The notes under the pieces are model-generated. The model was not told where the DNA came from. It saw nothing but the letters and a program-made list of their open reading frames with translations, and ran no database searches. Made by a program: the position numbers and the translations under genes. Shown in pieces: positions 48,694 to 60,131 of a DNA stretch of 64,000 nucleotides. Position 1 is the stretch's first letter. Each line of letters opens with the position of its first letter. The stretch covers positions 2,440,585-2,504,584 of the forward strand of contig NZ_AP021884.1 of the NCBI RefSeq assembly GCF_009938015.1, written 5' to 3'. Source of the stretch: Sulfuriferula plumbiphila (GTDB lineage Bacteria; Pseudomonadota; Gammaproteobacteria; Burkholderiales; Sulfuriferulaceae).

Positions 48694-50166
48694 ATGAGCC
48701 GCGAGATTTTGTTACTGGTAGACGCGCTGGCCAGGGAAAAAAATGTCAGCAAGGAAATTGTGTTCAGCGCCCTGGAAATGGCGCTGGCATCTGCCACCAA
48801 AAAACGCTTCCATGAGGACGTGGAAACGCGCGTGTCGATTGACCGTGAAACCGGCAACTACGATTCGTTTCGGGTCTGGCAGGTGGTGCCTGACGACATG
48901 GTGGAATTCCCCGAGCGCCAGATTGGCCTGACTGACGCGCAGCGACAGCATCCAGATATCCAGCTCGAACAATTCATCGAAGAATTGCTGGAGCCAGTCG
49001 AGTTCGGCCGTATCGGCGCACAGGCAGCCAAGCAGGTCATCCTGCAGAAAATCCGCGACGCCGAGCGCGAGCAGATTCTCAACGACTTTCTGCTGCGCAA
49101 GGAATATCTGGTCACCGGCACCATCAAACGCATGGAGCGCGGCAATGCCATTGTCGAGTCGGGCCGCATCGAGGGTCTGTTGCCGCGCGACCAGATGATC
49201 CCCAAGGAAAACCTGCGTGTGGGCGATCGCGTGCGCGCCTACTTGCTGCGCGTGGAACGGGGTGGCCGCGGCCCGCAACTGATCCTGTCGCGCACCGCGC
49301 CGGAATTCATTGCCAAATTGTTTGAACTGGAAGTGCCGGAAATCGAGGAAGGCCTGCTCGAAGTCAAAGGTGCCGCACGCGACCCCGGCGCCCGCGCCAA
49401 AATCGCGGTCAAATCCAACGACCCGCGCATTGACCCGATCGGCACCTGTGTCGGCATGCGCGGTTCACGCGTGCAGGCCGTCACCGGCGAACTCGCAGGT
49501 GAACGTGTGGATATCATCCTGTGGTCGCCCGAAGCAGCCCAGTTTGTGATCAATGCGCTGGCGCCGGCGGAAGTCAGCAGCATCGTGGTGGACGAAGACA
49601 AACACAGCATGGACGTGGTGCTGGAGGAAGAACAACTGGCGCAGGCAATTGGCCGCAGCGGCCAGAATGTGCGCCTGGCCTCCGAGCTCACCGGCTGGGA
49701 ACTCAATATCATGACGGTGGAAGAAGCCCAGCAGAAGAATGAGAGCGAAGCGATTTCCATCCGCACGCTATTTATTGAAAAGCTCGACGTGGACGAAGAA
49801 ATCGCCGGCATCCTGGTACAGGAAGGCTTCAGCTCGGTTGAGGAAGTGGCCTATGTGCCCATTAACGAGATGCTGGAGATCGACGGCTTCGACGAAGACC
49901 TGGTCAGCGAGTTGCGCGCGCGCGCCCGTAACGCCCTGCTCACCGAAGCCATTGCCAGCGAAGAGAAGGTCGAGCATGTTGCCGAGGACATGATGTCACT
50001 CGACGGCATGGACAACGATACCCTGCGCGCGCTGGCGGCCAAAGGGATTACCACCTCGGAAGATCTCGCCGAACTGGGGGTGGATGAACTGATGGACATG
50101 GTTCACATGGACGCAGAGCGTGCCTCCAAGCTCATCATGGCGGCACGCGCCCCGTGGTTCGCATAA
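48694..50166 (+). CDS. nusA: Transcription termination/antitermination factor NusA
   Basis: 490 residues. RNA polymerase-binding N-terminal domain, S1 domain (about 135-200), two KH domains ([40 protein letters not shown]) and two C-terminal acidic repeats ([40 protein letters not shown]) as in proteobacterial NusA. Ribosome-binding site CCGGAGG. Internal gene of the operon. Confidence 0.98.
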   Translation: MSREILLLVDALAREKNVSKEIVFSALEMALASATKKRFHEDVETRVSIDRETGNYDSFRVWQVVPDDMVEFPERQIGLTDAQRQHPDIQLEQFIEELLEPVEFGRIGAQAAKQVILQKIRDAEREQILNDFLLRKEYLVTGTIKRMERGNAIVESGRIEGLLPRDQMIPKENLRVGDRVRAYLLRVERGGRGPQLILSRTAPEFIAKLFELEVPEIEEGLLEVKGAARDPGARAKIAVKSNDPRIDPIGTCVGMRGSRVQAVTGELAGERVDIILWSPEAAQFVINALAPAEVSSIVVDEDKHSMDVVLEEEQLAQAIGRSGQNVRLASELTGWELNIMTVEEAQQKNESEAISIRTLFIEKLDVDEEIAGILVQEGFSSVEEVAYVPINEMLEIDGFDEDLVSELRARARNALLTEAIASEEKVEHVAEDMMSLDGMDNDTLRALAAKGITTSEDLAELGVDELMDMVHMDAERASKLIMAARAPWFA

Positions 50167-50199
50167 CCCAATTGCACAGAAAGCCCTGACGGCCCACAT

Positions 50200-52956
50200 A
50201 TGAACGTAGAGCAATTCGCCCAGGAACTGAAGCTCCCCACTGAACTGCTGCTGGAACAGCTGCGCGCTGCTGGCGTAGAAAAATCCGCCGCCGCCGATAC
50301 GGTAACCGAACAGGATAAAGCCGGCCTGCTCGATTACCTCAGCAAGAAACACGGTGCCAGAGAGCCAAAAAGCAAGATCACGTTGACCCGCAAGGAAACC
50401 ACCGAGATCAAAAAGGCGGACAGCACGGGCAAATCCCGTACTATCCAGGTAGAAGTGCGCAAAAAACGTATACTGGTAAAACGCGATGCGGTTGCCCCGG
50501 CTGAAGATACGCCGGCACCCGCCGCACAGGAGACGCCTGTTGAAGCACCCCCTTTGACAACCAGCGAAGCAGAAGTAGAGGCAGCAATAGCCGATGTGGC
50601 CGTGCCGGTTATCGAAGCTCAGGCAGCCGTTGCTGAGATGCCCAAAGTCGTTGAGACGCCTGTCGAAGCTGAACCGATTGCGGAAACCGAAACGGTGCAG
50701 CCAGAACCTGCCGAAACCATTGCAGAAGCAGCGGCTGAGCCAGCCGCAGTGCCTGCACCGCGCACCCGTGTCGGCAAGCCCGTACTGGACGAAAAAGAAA
50801 TCGCTTTGCGCGCCGAAGAAGCGCGCCGCCATTCTGCTTTACACGCGCGTCAGGCAGAAGAACTGCGTGCGAAACAGGAGCGTATCCAGCAGCGCAAGCT
50901 GGCGCTGGAAGCAGAAACCAGGACCGCAGCTGAAGCCGCACAACTGGCCGCCGCACCCAAACCGGCTGCCAGCGAGGGTACGCTGCACAAGCCCACGCCC
51001 AAACCGGGCGAAAAACCAAAAACCGCCAAGGTGCCTGCCAAAAAAGAAAAAGAATCCAGCTGGAGCGACCTGCAGGCCAAGAAACGCGGTATCAAATCGC
51101 GTGGCGATGCGGGTGGTGACGCCTGGCGCAACCGCAAGGGCGGTGGCCGACACAAGCCTGATGCAGATCATGCCAGCACCTTCAGCGCACCCACTGATCC
51201 CATTGTGCATGACGTGCTGGTACCAGAAACCATCAGTGTCGCCGACCTCGCCCACAAAATGGCGGTCAAGGCTGCAGAAGTCATCAAGGTATTGATGAAA
51301 ATGGGCAGCATGGTCACCATCAATCAGGTGCTGGATCAGGAAACTGCCATGATTGTGGTGGAAGAAATGGGGCATGTCGCCAAGCCTGCACCACTGGATA
51401 CGCCCGAAGCCTTCCTCGAAGCAGGCGAATTGCGCGAGGTGCCGAGCCTGCCGCGCGCACCCGTAGTCACTGTCATGGGTCACGTTGACCACGGCAAGAC
51501 CTCCCTGCTTGACGCTATCCGCCGTGCCCGCGTGGCCAGCGGCGAAGCCGGCGGCATCACCCAGCACATCGGTGCCTATCACGTGGAAACCGCTCGCGGC
51601 ATGGTGACTTTCCTGGATACCCCGGGCCACGAGGCGTTTACCGCCATGCGTGCGCGTGGCGCAAAGGTGACTGACCTGGTGGTGTTGGTGGTGGCCGCTG
51701 ATGATGGCGTCATGCCGCAAACCATTGAGGCTATCCACCATGCCAAGGCAGCCAATGTGCCGATGGTGGTGGCAGTCAACAAAATTGACAAGCCCGATGC
51801 CAACCCAGAACGCATCCGCCAGGAACTGGTGGCGCAGGGTGTGGTGCCGGATGACTGGGGCGGTGACACTCAATTCGTCGAAGTCTCGGCCAAAGCCGCA
51901 CAGAACATCGACGCCCTGCTTGAAGCCATTCTGCTGCAGGCCGAAGTACTGGAGCTCAAGGCGCCGCAGGACGCTCCCGCCAAGGGTGTGATTATCGAAG
52001 CGCGCCTGGACAAGGGGCGTGGTCCGGTAGCCACGCTGCTGGTACAGTCCGGAACGCTCAAGCGCGGCGACATGCTGCTGGCGGGCAGTGTCTATGGCCG
52101 TATTCGCGCCATGCTGGACGAGGATGGCAAGCCGGTGCAGGAAGCCGGTCCCGCCATCCCGGTGGAAATCCAGGGTCTGTCCGATGTCCCCAAGGCTGGC
52201 GAAGACGCCATGGTGCTGAATGACGAACGCAAGGCGCGCGAAATCGCCCTGTTCCGCCAGGGCAAGTTCCGCGACGTGCAACTCGCCAAGCGCCAGGCCG
52301 CCAAGCTCGAGTCCATCATGGAACAGATGGGCGAAGGCGAGGCCAAGCGCCTGCCGCTGATCATCAAATCCGACGTGCAGGGCTCCTACGAAGCGCTGGC
52401 CACCTCGCTGCAGAAGCTCTCCACCAGCGAAGTCAAGGTGGATATTCTGCATGGCGGCGTGGGTGCGGTCTCGGAGTCCGATGTCAACCTGGCCATGGCC
52501 TCCAAGGCCGTGATCATCGGCTTCAACACGCGTGCTGACGCAACCGCGCGCAAACTGGCCGAATCCATCGGCGTGGATATCCGCTACTACAACATCATCT
52601 ATGAAGCGGTCGATGTGGTGAAGGCGGCGCTGTCCGGCATGTTGACACCCGACCAGAAAGAAAACATCACCGGTCTGGTGGAAGTGCGCGAGGTGTACCA
52701 CATTTCCAAGATCGGTACCGTGGCGGGCTGCTATGTGCTGGAAGGCCTGGTCAAGCGCGGCGCCAAAGTGCGCGTGATGCGCAATGGTGAAATCATTCAC
52801 ACGGGTGAACTCGACTCGCTCAAGCGCTTCAAGGACGACGTCAAGGAAGTTAAATTCGGCTTCGAATGCGGACTCTCGGTGAAAAATTTCAACGAACTCG
52901 AAGTGGGCGACAAGCTGGAAGCCTTTGAAGTCGTCGAAGTGGCGCGCACACTCTGA
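50200..52956 (+). CDS. infB: Translation initiation factor IF-2
   Basis: 918 residues. N-terminal IF2_N module ([20 protein letters not shown]), a long Ala/Pro/Glu-rich linker (about 90-330), the G domain with [17 protein letters not shown] (about 427), [15 protein letters not shown] and [13 protein letters not shown], then domains II-IV ending [10 protein letters not shown]. Delivers initiator tRNA to the 30S subunit. The stop overlaps the rbfA start (TGATG). Confidence 0.98.
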   Translation: MNVEQFAQELKLPTELLLEQLRAAGVEKSAAADTVTEQDKAGLLDYLSKKHGAREPKSKITLTRKETTEIKKADSTGKSRTIQVEVRKKRILVKRDAVAPAEDTPAPAAQETPVEAPPLTTSEAEVEAAIADVAVPVIEAQAAVAEMPKVVETPVEAEPIAETETVQPEPAETIAEAAAEPAAVPAPRTRVGKPVLDEKEIALRAEEARRHSALHARQAEELRAKQERIQQRKLALEAETRTAAEAAQLAAAPKPAASEGTLHKPTPKPGEKPKTAKVPAKKEKESSWSDLQAKKRGIKSRGDAGGDAWRNRKGGGRHKPDADHASTFSAPTDPIVHDVLVPETISVADLAHKMAVKAAEVIKVLMKMGSMVTINQVLDQETAMIVVEEMGHVAKPAPLDTPEAFLEAGELREVPSLPRAPVVTVMGHVDHGKTSLLDAIRRARVASGEAGGITQHIGAYHVETARGMVTFLDTPGHEAFTAMRARGAKVTDLVVLVVAADDGVMPQTIEAIHHAKAANVPMVVAVNKIDKPDANPERIRQELVAQGVVPDDWGGDTQFVEVSAKAAQNIDALLEAILLQAEVLELKAPQDAPAKGVIIEARLDKGRGPVATLLVQSGTLKRGDMLLAGSVYGRIRAMLDEDGKPVQEAGPAIPVEIQGLSDVPKAGEDAMVLNDERKAREIALFRQGKFRDVQLAKRQAAKLESIMEQMGEGEAKRLPLIIKSDVQGSYEALATSLQKLSTSEVKVDILHGGVGAVSESDVNLAMASKAVIIGFNTRADATARKLAESIGVDIRYYNIIYEAVDVVKAALSGMLTPDQKENITGLVEVREVYHISKIGTVAGCYVLEGLVKRGAKVRVMRNGEIIHTGELDSLKRFKDDVKEVKFGFECGLSVKNFNELEVGDKLEAFEVVEVARTL

Positions 52957-53354
52957 TGCCCAAGGATTTTCCCCGTTCGCGGCGCGTTGCCGAGCAGATC
53001 CAGCGCGAGCTGGCCGAGATCATCCGGCTGGAACTGCAAGACCCGCGCGTGGGCATGATCACGATTACCGAAGTGGTCGCCACGCATGATCTGGAGCACG
53101 CCAAGGTATTCTTCACCCTGCTGGACGGTGCCGCACGCGCCCCGGAAGTGCAGCAGGCGCTCACCCGTGCAGCCGGTTTTTTGCGAACGCGCCTGGGACC
53201 AAGAATGCGTCTGCGCCTCACACCGCAGCTGACATTTGTCTATGATACCTCGGTGGAACGCGGCGCTGCCCTGTCGCACCTGATCGACAACGCCGTGGCC
53301 GAAGACCGCAGCCAGCGCCCACAGCCAGCGGCTGATAGCGACGCCGATTCCTGA
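52956..53354 (+). CDS. rbfA: Ribosome-binding factor A
   Basis: 132 residues. KH-like cold-adaptation 16S maturation factor: RRVAEQIQRELAEIIRLELQ, DPRVGMITITEVVATHDLEH, LRLTPQLTFVYDTSVERGA. Translationally coupled to infB through TGATG at 52954. Confidence 0.97.
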   Translation: MPKDFPRSRRVAEQIQRELAEIIRLELQDPRVGMITITEVVATHDLEHAKVFFTLLDGAARAPEVQQALTRAAGFLRTRLGPRMRLRLTPQLTFVYDTSVERGAALSHLIDNAVAEDRSQRPQPAADSDADS

Positions 53355-53377
53355 ACCGTCACCTACTATCCTGGCAA

Positions 53378-54310
53378 GTGCAGTTCAAACGCATCAAACG
53401 CGCCGTGAACGGCGTATTGCTACTCGACAAGCCTGCCGGCATCACTTCCAATGCCGCTCTGCAAATCGCCAAACGCCTGTTTCAGGCCGAAAAGGCCGGC
53501 CACACCGGCACCCTCGATCCGTTTGCACACGGCCTGTTACCCCTGTGCCTGGGCGAGGCCACCAAATTTTCCCAATATTTACTGGATGCCGATAAAGCCT
53601 ATCGTGCCGTGATGCGGCTGGGTGTCACCACGACGACCGGCGATCCTGAAGGCGAAGTGCTGGACACGCGCCCGGTAAACGTAACACCCGCTGATCTGAA
53701 TGCTGCAATCGCCCGGTTTATCGGCACCACCGAGCAAACCCCGCCCATGTATTCCGCCCTCAAGCACCAGGGCAGGCCGCTGTATGAATACGCGCGTGCG
53801 GGTATCGAAATTGCGCGCAAATCACGCCACATCCACATCCGCGCCATTGATCTGTGCGCATTTGACGGCACACGGGCAACCATCAACGTACGCTGCAGTG
53901 CCGGCACCTACATCCGCACGCTGGCTGAAGACATTGGCAGGGTGTTGGGCTGTGGCGCGCACCTGACTGCACTGGCCCGTACAGCCAGTGGCGGTTTCCA
54001 GCTGGATCAGGCGGTCAGCCTGGCGCTATTGGAAAATAGCGACATGGCTGCGCGCGACCAGTTGCTGCTGCCTGTCGACAGCCTGGTTGCCTATCTGCCG
54101 CGTATTGAACTCAATGGCGCTGAATCTGCAGCCTTACTCAAGGGCCAGCGCCAGACCCTCGCTGCCTGCACGCAGCTGGCCGGGCTGGTGCGCGCATACG
54201 ACTGCCAGCAGCGCTTTTTCGGGCTGGTGGAACTACACGCCAATGGTCTCGCAATTGCGCGCAGATTGATGAATAGCAACTTGTCGCCGATGCAGAATCC
54301 AGTGCAATGA
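53378..54310 (+). CDS. truB: tRNA pseudouridine(55) synthase
   Basis: 310 residues from a GTG at 53378. Isomerises U55 in the T loop. Catalytic Asp in HTGTLDPFAHGLLPLCLGEA; KAYRAVMRLGVTTTTGDPEG and CSAGTYIRTLAEDIGRVLGC are family blocks; C-terminal PUA-like part. 23 bp after rbfA. Confidence 0.97.
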   Translation: MQFKRIKRAVNGVLLLDKPAGITSNAALQIAKRLFQAEKAGHTGTLDPFAHGLLPLCLGEATKFSQYLLDADKAYRAVMRLGVTTTTGDPEGEVLDTRPVNVTPADLNAAIARFIGTTEQTPPMYSALKHQGRPLYEYARAGIEIARKSRHIHIRAIDLCAFDGTRATINVRCSAGTYIRTLAEDIGRVLGCGAHLTALARTASGGFQLDQAVSLALLENSDMAARDQLLLPVDSLVAYLPRIELNGAESAALLKGQRQTLAACTQLAGLVRAYDCQQRFFGLVELHANGLAIARRLMNSNLSPMQNPVQ

Positions 54311-54311
54311 C

Positions 54312-54340
54312 TTGAGTAAAAAGCATTTTTTTGCTAGAAT
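54312..54340 (+). promoter_or_regulatory. rpsO promoter
   Basis: TTGAGT, 17-nt spacer, TAGAAT, immediately after the truB stop and about 70 nt before rpsO. Good match to sigma-70 consensus with optimal spacing, so rpsO-pnp can be expressed apart from the rimP operon. Confidence 0.7.
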
Positions 54341-54411
54341 GCGCGCTTTCTTGAACGAAGTGCATCCCAGCCGAAGCGCTTCGCGATTGTTTTATCCAAT
54401 AGGAGAACACC

Positions 54412-54681
54412 ATGGCTGTAACCGCAGTAGACAAAGCAAAAATCGTTGCCGAACATCAACACGCCCCGGGCGACACCGGCTCTTCCGAAGTGCAGGTTGC
54501 CCTGCTCACCGCGCGCATCAATGGCTTGACCGATCACTTCAAGGCCAACAGCAAAGACCACCACTCACGTCGTGGCCTGTTAAAAATGGTGAGCCGGCGC
54601 CGCAAACTGCTCGATTATCTGAAACGCACCAATAACGACAGCTATCGCAATCTGATTGCGAACCTGGGCCTGCGCAAATAA
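54412..54681 (+). CDS. rpsO: 30S ribosomal protein S15
   Basis: 89 residues. [40 protein letters not shown] and [20 protein letters not shown] are canonical S15. Ribosome-binding site AGGAGAAC. Binds 16S rRNA in the platform. Followed by a terminator and pnp, the classic rpsO-pnp order. Confidence 0.99.
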   Translation: MAVTAVDKAKIVAEHQHAPGDTGSSEVQVALLTARINGLTDHFKANSKDHHSRRGLLKMVSRRRKLLDYLKRTNNDSYRNLIANLGLRK

Positions 54682-54715
54682 ATATTCAGGCACATCATTA
54701 TCGCCGCACCATACA

Positions 54716-54748
54716 CCGCCCCGCCTTTACTGCGGGGCGGTTTTGTTT
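54716..54748 (+). terminator. rpsO terminator
   Basis: CCGCCCCGC, 7-nt loop, GCGGGGCGG, then TTTTGTTT. It lies between rpsO and pnp; as in E. coli, partial read-through would feed pnp. Confidence 0.8.
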
Positions 54749-54766
54749 GATAAATAAAGGAATCCG

Positions 54767-56884
54767 ATGAAGATTACTAAATCCTTTCAGTATGGTCGTC
54801 ATACTGTCACGCTCGAAACCGGCGAAATCGCTCGCCAAGCTGGTGGCGCAGTGTTGGTCAACATGGACGACACCGTGGTGCTGGTCACCGTGGTCGGCAA
54901 ACAGGAAGTCAAGGCTGGCCAGGATTTCTTTCCGCTGACCGTGGATTATCAGGAAAAAACTTACGCCGCCGGCAAGATTCCGGGTGGCTTTCTGAAACGT
55001 GAAAGCCGTCCGTCCGAGAAAGAAACACTGGTCTCGCGCCTGATTGATCGCCCGTTGCGTCCGCTGTTTCCCGAGGCGTTTTACAACGAAGTGCAAATCA
55101 TCGCCACGGTGATGTCAAGCAACCCCGAAGTGGATTCCGACATTCCCGCGCTGATTGGCGCGTCAGCTGCACTGGCCGTCTCCGGCATCCCGTTTGAAGG
55201 CCCGATTGGCGCCGCCCGGGTCGGCTTCATCAACAACGAATATGTGCTCAACCCGCTGGCCAGCGAGCTGCCCCAATCGGCGCTGGATCTTGTCGTTGCC
55301 GGCACCCAGAGTGCGGTACTGATGGTGGAATCCGAAGCACAACAACTGTCTGAAGAAATCATGCTCGGCGCCGTGGTATACGGACATACCCAGATGCAGG
55401 CAGCCATCAACGCCATCAACGAACTGGCCGATGAAGTCAATCCGGAACCGTGGGAATGGACTGCACCCGCCGCCAATACCGAACTCGTCGCCAAGGTCAC
55501 CGAACTGGCTGAAACCGGTCTGCAGCAAGCCTACCGCATGCGCCAGAAACGCGCTCGTTCGCAGGAAATCGACGCGGTGCGCAGCCGTGTGATGGCGGCA
55601 CTGGTCACAGCGGATATGGGCACGCTGCAGGTCAACGAAATCAACGACATCCTGCATAACCTGGAAGCCAAAATTGTGCGTGGCCAGATCCTGTCCGGCG
55701 AACCGCGCATTGACGGCCGCGATACCCGCACCGTGCGCCCCATTACCATCCGTACCGGCGTGCTGCCGCGCACCCATGGCTCCGCCCTGTTTACCCGGGG
55801 CGAGACCCAGGCACTGGTGGTATCCACACTGGGTACGGGTCGCGATGAACAGAAAGTGGACGCGCTGCAAGGCGAGTTCAGCGACCGCTTCATGCTGCAC
55901 TACAACATGCCCCCCTATGCCACCGGCGAAACCGGGCGTGTCGGCACCCCCAAGCGCCGCGAAATCGGCCATGGCCGCCTCGCCAAACGTGCGTTGCTGG
56001 CGGTGCTGCCAAGCCGTGAAGAATTCGGCTATTCCATGCGCGTGGTGTCGGAAATCACCGAATCCAATGGCTCTTCCTCAATGGCCTCGGTATGTGGCGG
56101 TTGCCTGGCATTGATGGACGCAGGTGTGCCGATGAAGGCCCACGTAGCGGGCATCGCCATGGGCCTGATTAAGGATGGCAATCGTTTCGCTGTGCTCACC
56201 GACATCCTCGGTGACGAAGATCACCTCGGCGACATGGACTTCAAAGTGGCCGGTACCGAGGCCGGCATCACCGCCCTGCAGATGGACATCAAGATTACCG
56301 GCATCACCAAGGAAATCATGAAGGTGGCGCTGGATCAGGCCAGGGAAGGTCGCCTGCACATTCTCGCCATCATGAAATCCGCCGTGGAGGCGCCGCGCGA
56401 GGAAATGTCTGCCTACGCACCGCGCATCATCACCATGAAGATCAATCCGGAAAAAATCCGCGATGTGATCGGCAAGGGTGGCGCCGTGATTCGCGCGCTG
56501 ACCGAAGAAACCGGCACCCAGATTGATATTGATGAAGATGGCACGGTGAAAATCGCCTGTACCAGCAGCGAAGCCGGTGAAGCCGCGAAAAAACGTATCG
56601 CCGAGATCACCGCCGAGGTCGAAGTCGGCAAGGCCTATGAGGGCACCGTGATCAAGCTGCTCGATTTTGGCGCCATTGTCAGCGTGCTGCCGGGCAAAGA
56701 CGGCCTGCTGCACATCTCTCAGATCGCCCACGAGCGCGTCAACGCAGTGAGCGAATACCTGACGGAAGGCCAGCAGGTCAAGGTCAAGGTGCTGGAGGCC
56801 GACGAGAAAGGCCGCCTGCGCCTGTCCATGAAAGCCCTGCTGGAACCACCCGTCAAGGCTGAGCAAGCCGCGCCTACCGAGTAG
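54767..56884 (+). CDS. pnp: Polynucleotide phosphorylase
   Basis: 705 residues. 3'-5' phosphorolytic exoribonuclease. Two RNase PH domains ([40 protein letters not shown]), KH ([20 protein letters not shown], about 559) and S1 ([20 protein letters not shown], about 625) domains. Length and order normal. A strong terminator follows. Confidence 0.98.
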   Translation: MKITKSFQYGRHTVTLETGEIARQAGGAVLVNMDDTVVLVTVVGKQEVKAGQDFFPLTVDYQEKTYAAGKIPGGFLKRESRPSEKETLVSRLIDRPLRPLFPEAFYNEVQIIATVMSSNPEVDSDIPALIGASAALAVSGIPFEGPIGAARVGFINNEYVLNPLASELPQSALDLVVAGTQSAVLMVESEAQQLSEEIMLGAVVYGHTQMQAAINAINELADEVNPEPWEWTAPAANTELVAKVTELAETGLQQAYRMRQKRARSQEIDAVRSRVMAALVTADMGTLQVNEINDILHNLEAKIVRGQILSGEPRIDGRDTRTVRPITIRTGVLPRTHGSALFTRGETQALVVSTLGTGRDEQKVDALQGEFSDRFMLHYNMPPYATGETGRVGTPKRREIGHGRLAKRALLAVLPSREEFGYSMRVVSEITESNGSSSMASVCGGCLALMDAGVPMKAHVAGIAMGLIKDGNRFAVLTDILGDEDHLGDMDFKVAGTEAGITALQMDIKITGITKEIMKVALDQAREGRLHILAIMKSAVEAPREEMSAYAPRIITMKINPEKIRDVIGKGGAVIRALTEETGTQIDIDEDGTVKIACTSSEAGEAAKKRIAEITAEVEVGKAYEGTVIKLLDFGAIVSVLPGKDGLLHISQIAHERVNAVSEYLTEGQQVKVKVLEADEKGRLRLSMKALLEPPVKAEQAAPTE

Positions 56885-56898
56885 GCAGGCAGGTGTTG

Positions 56899-56938
56899 GA
56901 CAACAAAAAAGCAGCCTGATGGCTGCTTTTTTGTTGTC
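56899..56938. terminator. Bidirectional terminator after pnp
   Basis: A perfect 18-bp inverted repeat, arms ending GCAGCC/GGCTGC around TGAT, with A6 on one side and T6 on the other. It serves pnp (+) and the convergent gene at 56951 (-). Confidence 0.88.
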
Positions 56939-56950
56939 ACTCAAAATGGC

Positions 56951-57373
56951 TTATTGGCTGCTGAACAGGCCCTGCCACCAGCGCGTGCGATTGGCTGGCA
57001 CGGCTTTGGCCTGGAGTTCGATGGGTGCAAACTGGCTCATCACCCAGCCCGGTTGCACTTTGACTTTGCCGGAACCACACGACACACCCAGGTTGCTGGG
57101 GTCGTAGATCTTGATAAAGCGCGGTCGCTCGAGGTCATCTGCGTAAACGATGCCGCAGTAGCTTTCTTCATGCTCGTGCCGCAGCAATGCATCAATTTTC
57201 TGCACAAACACCTCTACCTGCTCGCGCAATGCAGGAATGCTTGGCACCTCCTGCCCCACTGCGTAGAGATACCACCGCGCACCCATGTCTACCCGCGCCC
57301 AGAAGGCCGTCAGCTGATCCCACGACATCAGGCTGAACAACATCCCGTTTAGTTTGGATTCGAACTCGGTCAT
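56951..57373 (-). CDS. Conserved hypothetical protein (140 aa)
   Basis: 140 residues from ATG 57373 (MTEFESKLNGMLFSLMSWDQ). Contains FWARVDMGARWYLYAVGQEV, HEHEESYCGIVYADDLERPR and a Trp-rich C-terminus (RTRWWQGLFSSQ). No membrane segment. I recall similar proteins near dksA in betaproteobacteria but no function. Starts 21 bp after the dksA stop, so probably co-transcribed with dksA. Confidence 0.75.
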   Translation of the reverse strand: MTEFESKLNGMLFSLMSWDQLTAFWARVDMGARWYLYAVGQEVPSIPALREQVEVFVQKIDALLRHEHEESYCGIVYADDLERPRFIKIYDPSNLGVSCGSGKVKVQPGWVMSQFAPIELQAKAVPANRTRWWQGLFSSQ

Positions 57374-57394
57374 GACTGGCACAGCCAATATGGA

Positions 57395-57814
57395 TTAGCG
57401 CGCGACCTGACGCTCGCGGAATTCATCGAGCGTTTTACAATCAATACACAAGGTTGCGGTCGGGCGTGCTTCCAGGCGCTTCAAACCAATCTCCACACCG
57501 CAGCCTTCGCAATAGCCGTAATCGCCATTGTCAATCTTGGCGATGGTCTCGTCGATCTTCTTGATCAGCTTGCGTTCACGGTCACGATTGCGCAATTCCA
57601 GCGCCATGTCGGACTCCTGGCTGGCACGATCGTTGGGGTCGGCAAACAACGTGGCATCTTCCTGCATGGCATGAATGGTGCCATCAATATCCTCAGACAG
57701 TTCGCCTTTCCAGCCTTCCAGGATTTTGCGAAAATGCCCGAGCTGTTTGGCACTCATGTACTCCTCCCCTTTTTTTGGCACATAAGGAGTGAATTTGGTG
57801 AATTCTGTCGCCAT
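57395..57814 (-). CDS. dksA: RNA polymerase-binding transcription factor DksA
   Basis: 139 residues from ATG 57814. Coiled-coil tip with the acidic [20 protein letters not shown] (DxxDxA motif) and a four-cysteine zinc finger ([14 protein letters not shown] ... CIDCK). With ppGpp it tunes rRNA and amino-acid promoters through the RNAP secondary channel. All zinc Cys present. Confidence 0.97.
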   Translation of the reverse strand: MATEFTKFTPYVPKKGEEYMSAKQLGHFRKILEGWKGELSEDIDGTIHAMQEDATLFADPNDRASQESDMALELRNRDRERKLIKKIDETIAKIDNGDYGYCEGCGVEIGLKRLEARPTATLCIDCKTLDEFRERQVAR

Positions 57815-57909
57815 AATAGTTACCGCTTCCGAATACTGAAAAAAAGACAAGCCGCTTTAATAGCAGAAATAACCCCGTAGAGCAACAAACTTCATATAAG
57901 GGCCAGCCC

Positions 57910-58677
57910 ATGGAATTGCAAGCATTACTGTTTGACGTAGACGGCACGCTCGCCGACACCGAGCGCGACGGCCACCGCGTGGCGTTTAACGCCGCGTTCC
58001 GCGAATATGGTCTGGACTGGGACTGGGACGTGGCATTGTACGGAAAATTACTGGCCGTCACCGGCGGTAAGGAACGCATGCAATACTACGTTGAACACTT
58101 CCGCACTGATTATGTTCAGCCGGCTGATTTTGCCGACCTGGTCGCCGAACTGCATCGCGCCAAAACACGTCACTACACCGAGATGCTCGGCCTTGGCGAA
58201 ATTCCCATGCGCCGCGGCGTCAAACGCCTGTTGCACGAGGCGCGCGCAGCCGGACTGCGGCTCGCCATCGCCACCACCACCACACCGGAAAACGTCACCG
58301 CACTGCTGCGCCACAGCCTGGCAGAAGACGCCTGCGACTGGTTTGAGGTCATCGCAGCGGGCGATATCGTGCCTGCCAAAAAACCCGCACCCGATATTTA
58401 TGTGTGGGCGCTACAGCAAATGAAACTGCCACCCGAGGCCTGCTTCGCATTCGAGGATTCGGAGAACGGCATACGCGCAAGCAGGGGCGCCGGCTTAAAA
58501 ACCCTGGTGACGACCAACGACTACACTCACGGTCATGACTTTAGCGGCGCCACTGCGGTGCTCTCTGACATGGGCGAACCTGGCAGCGCACCGCTGGTGA
58601 TTCAAGGCAGCCTGCACGGCCAGTCGTGCGTCAATCTGGCAGCAGTGCGCGCCTGGCACGCAGGGCAGGCGAATTAA
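57910..58677 (+). CDS. cbbY: CbbY-like HAD-family phosphatase
   Basis: 255 residues. HAD motif [18 protein letters not shown]; motif II in ATTTTPENV; motif III/IV region with [20 protein letters not shown] and [20 protein letters not shown]. The cap-domain sequence and [20 protein letters not shown] match CbbY/CbbZ-type xylulose-1,5-bisphosphate phosphatases of Calvin-cycle bacteria; other sugar phosphates are possible. Supports an autotrophic or facultatively autotrophic host. Confidence 0.85.
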   Translation: MELQALLFDVDGTLADTERDGHRVAFNAAFREYGLDWDWDVALYGKLLAVTGGKERMQYYVEHFRTDYVQPADFADLVAELHRAKTRHYTEMLGLGEIPMRRGVKRLLHEARAAGLRLAIATTTTPENVTALLRHSLAEDACDWFEVIAAGDIVPAKKPAPDIYVWALQQMKLPPEACFAFEDSENGIRASRGAGLKTLVTTNDYTHGHDFSGATAVLSDMGEPGSAPLVIQGSLHGQSCVNLAAVRAWHAGQAN

Positions 58678-59528
58678 GGGCGGTGGGTTTCCAGCGCTTG
58701 CAGGGTGTTTTGCAGCAACATTGCCACCGTCATTGGCCCCACGCCACCCGGCACCGGGGTAATCCACGCCGCACGCTCCGCAGCCGCTGCGTATTCCACA
58801 TCACCGCACAGACTGCCGTCGGCCAGGCGATTGATCCCCACATCCACCACCGTCGCGCCGGGCTTGATCCACTCGCCCTTGACCAGACCCGGCTTGCCCA
58901 CCGCCACCACCACGATGTCAGCCTGGTGCACAAAGCCGGCCAGATCACGGGTAAAACGGTGACAGGTGGTGACGGTGCAGCCAGCCAGCAGCAATTCCAG
59001 ACCCATCGGGCGTCCTACATGGTTGGACGACCCTACCACCACTGCGTGCAACCCCTTCAGGTCGGCACGTACCGAGCGTAGCAGCACCATCACACCGTAC
59101 GGGGTGCATGAGCGCAGCGTAGGCATGCGCACTGCCAGCCGGCCAATATTGTAGGGGTGGAAGCCGTCCACATCCTTGTCGGGATGGGTACGCTCGATGA
59201 CGGTTTCCGGATCGATATGCGGCGGCAGCGGCAGTTGCACCAGAATACCGTCTACCGTTGCGTCAGCGTTGAGTTCGTCAATCAGTGCCAGCAATGCTTT
59301 CTGACTGGTATCCGCCGGCAGATCATGGGAAATGGAACGCACCCCTGCCTTGGCACACGCATTGCGCTTGTTACGGACATAAATGGCCGAGGCCGGATCG
59401 CCGCCCACCAGAATGACCGCCAGCGTGGGGGCCGATTTACCTGCAGCGACGCGCCCGGCAATGCGCTTTTGCACGTCGGCAATAATGCGTTCGGACAGGC
59501 TTTTTCCATCAAGAATTTGTGCGGGCAT
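58674..59528 (-). CDS. folD: Methylenetetrahydrofolate dehydrogenase/cyclohydrolase
   Basis: 284 residues. Bifunctional one-carbon enzyme. Blocks [20 protein letters not shown] (catalytic YxxxK), [34 protein letters not shown] and [19 protein letters not shown]. In [11 protein letters not shown] the usual R of GRSxxVGRP is S, a small variation in the NADP site. Convergent with cbbY, 4-bp overlap of stops. Confidence 0.96.
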   Translation of the reverse strand: MPAQILDGKSLSERIIADVQKRIAGRVAAGKSAPTLAVILVGGDPASAIYVRNKRNACAKAGVRSISHDLPADTSQKALLALIDELNADATVDGILVQLPLPPHIDPETVIERTHPDKDVDGFHPYNIGRLAVRMPTLRSCTPYGVMVLLRSVRADLKGLHAVVVGSSNHVGRPMGLELLLAGCTVTTCHRFTRDLAGFVHQADIVVVAVGKPGLVKGEWIKPGATVVDVGINRLADGSLCGDVEYAAAAERAAWITPVPGGVGPMTVAMLLQNTLQALETHRP

Positions 59529-59634
59529 GGTAATCCGGGTGGAGTATTAAAGCCGCAATCATCGCATTTTTCACGCCCCAGACTCAAGATGTGGATTGAC
59601 CATATACGCCGGCACGGGTATAGTCTCGACCTCT

Positions 59635-59711
59635 CGGGGTGTAGCGTAGTCTGGTAGCGCGCCTGGTTTGGGACCAGGATGTCGGGAGTTCAAATCTCTC
59701 CACCCCGACCA
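59635..59711 (+). tRNA. tRNA-Pro(TGG)
   Basis: 77 nt with encoded CCA. Acceptor CGGGGTG/CACCCCG, anticodon stem CCTGG/CCAGG with loop TTTGGGA (anticodon TGG), T loop TTCAAAT. Confidence 0.97.
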
Positions 59712-59753
59712 CGTTTTTTGCCCGGCTAGCCGGTGCCTTGGCCGGTTCGTGAG

Positions 59754-59830
59754 CTGCCCGTAGCTCAACCGGATAGAGCACCAGCCTTCTAAGCTGGGGG
59801 TTACAGGTTCGATTCCTGTCGGGCAGGCCA
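59754..59830 (+). tRNA. tRNA-Arg(TCT)
   Basis: 77 nt with encoded CCA. Acceptor CTGCCCG/CGGGCAG, anticodon stem CCAGC/GCTGG with loop CTTCTAA (anticodon TCT). Confidence 0.96.
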
Positions 59831-59840
59831 GTTTTCAGCG

Positions 59841-59916
59841 GTGGATGTAGCTCAGTTGGTAGAGTCCCGGATTGTGATTCCGGTTGTCGTGGGTTCGAGC
59901 CCCATCATCCACCCCA
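59841..59916 (+). tRNA. tRNA-His(GTG)
   Basis: 76 nt plus the usual G at position -1 (59840). Acceptor GTGGATG/CATCCAC, anticodon loop TTGTGAT (anticodon GTG), encoded CCA. Last of the Pro-Arg-His cluster; the decayed region begins right after it. Confidence 0.96.
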
Positions 59917-60131
59917 ACCATTCATTTATAAATCAAATAGATAGCTGCTACGCACCAGCCAACCCACCCTCACTTACTACACATTCAGCATATCTCAATG
60001 TGCCAGAATTGTGCCAGATTCTTGTTCATGTATCCTATATTGTTGTGGCATTCACTGTGCCAGCGCTGTGCCAATCACGCTTTATTCTCTGTAGCAGCTC
60101 GCCAATGCTTCCTCTCGAAGCGCAACCATCT
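59917..60131. other. Spacer behind tRNA-His with TGTGCCAG repeats
   Basis: 215 bp, lower GC than its surroundings. GTGCCAGA appears twice within 20 bp (about 59999-60020), with TGTGCCAG and TGTGCCAA again near 60057-60075. No gene. Such repeats behind a tRNA could be arm sites of a lost integrative element. Confidence 0.35.

Noticed and set aside
50839..52800. 653-codon minus frame opposite infB
   Set aside because: Antisense shadow; IF-2 has all its G motifs in the plus frame.
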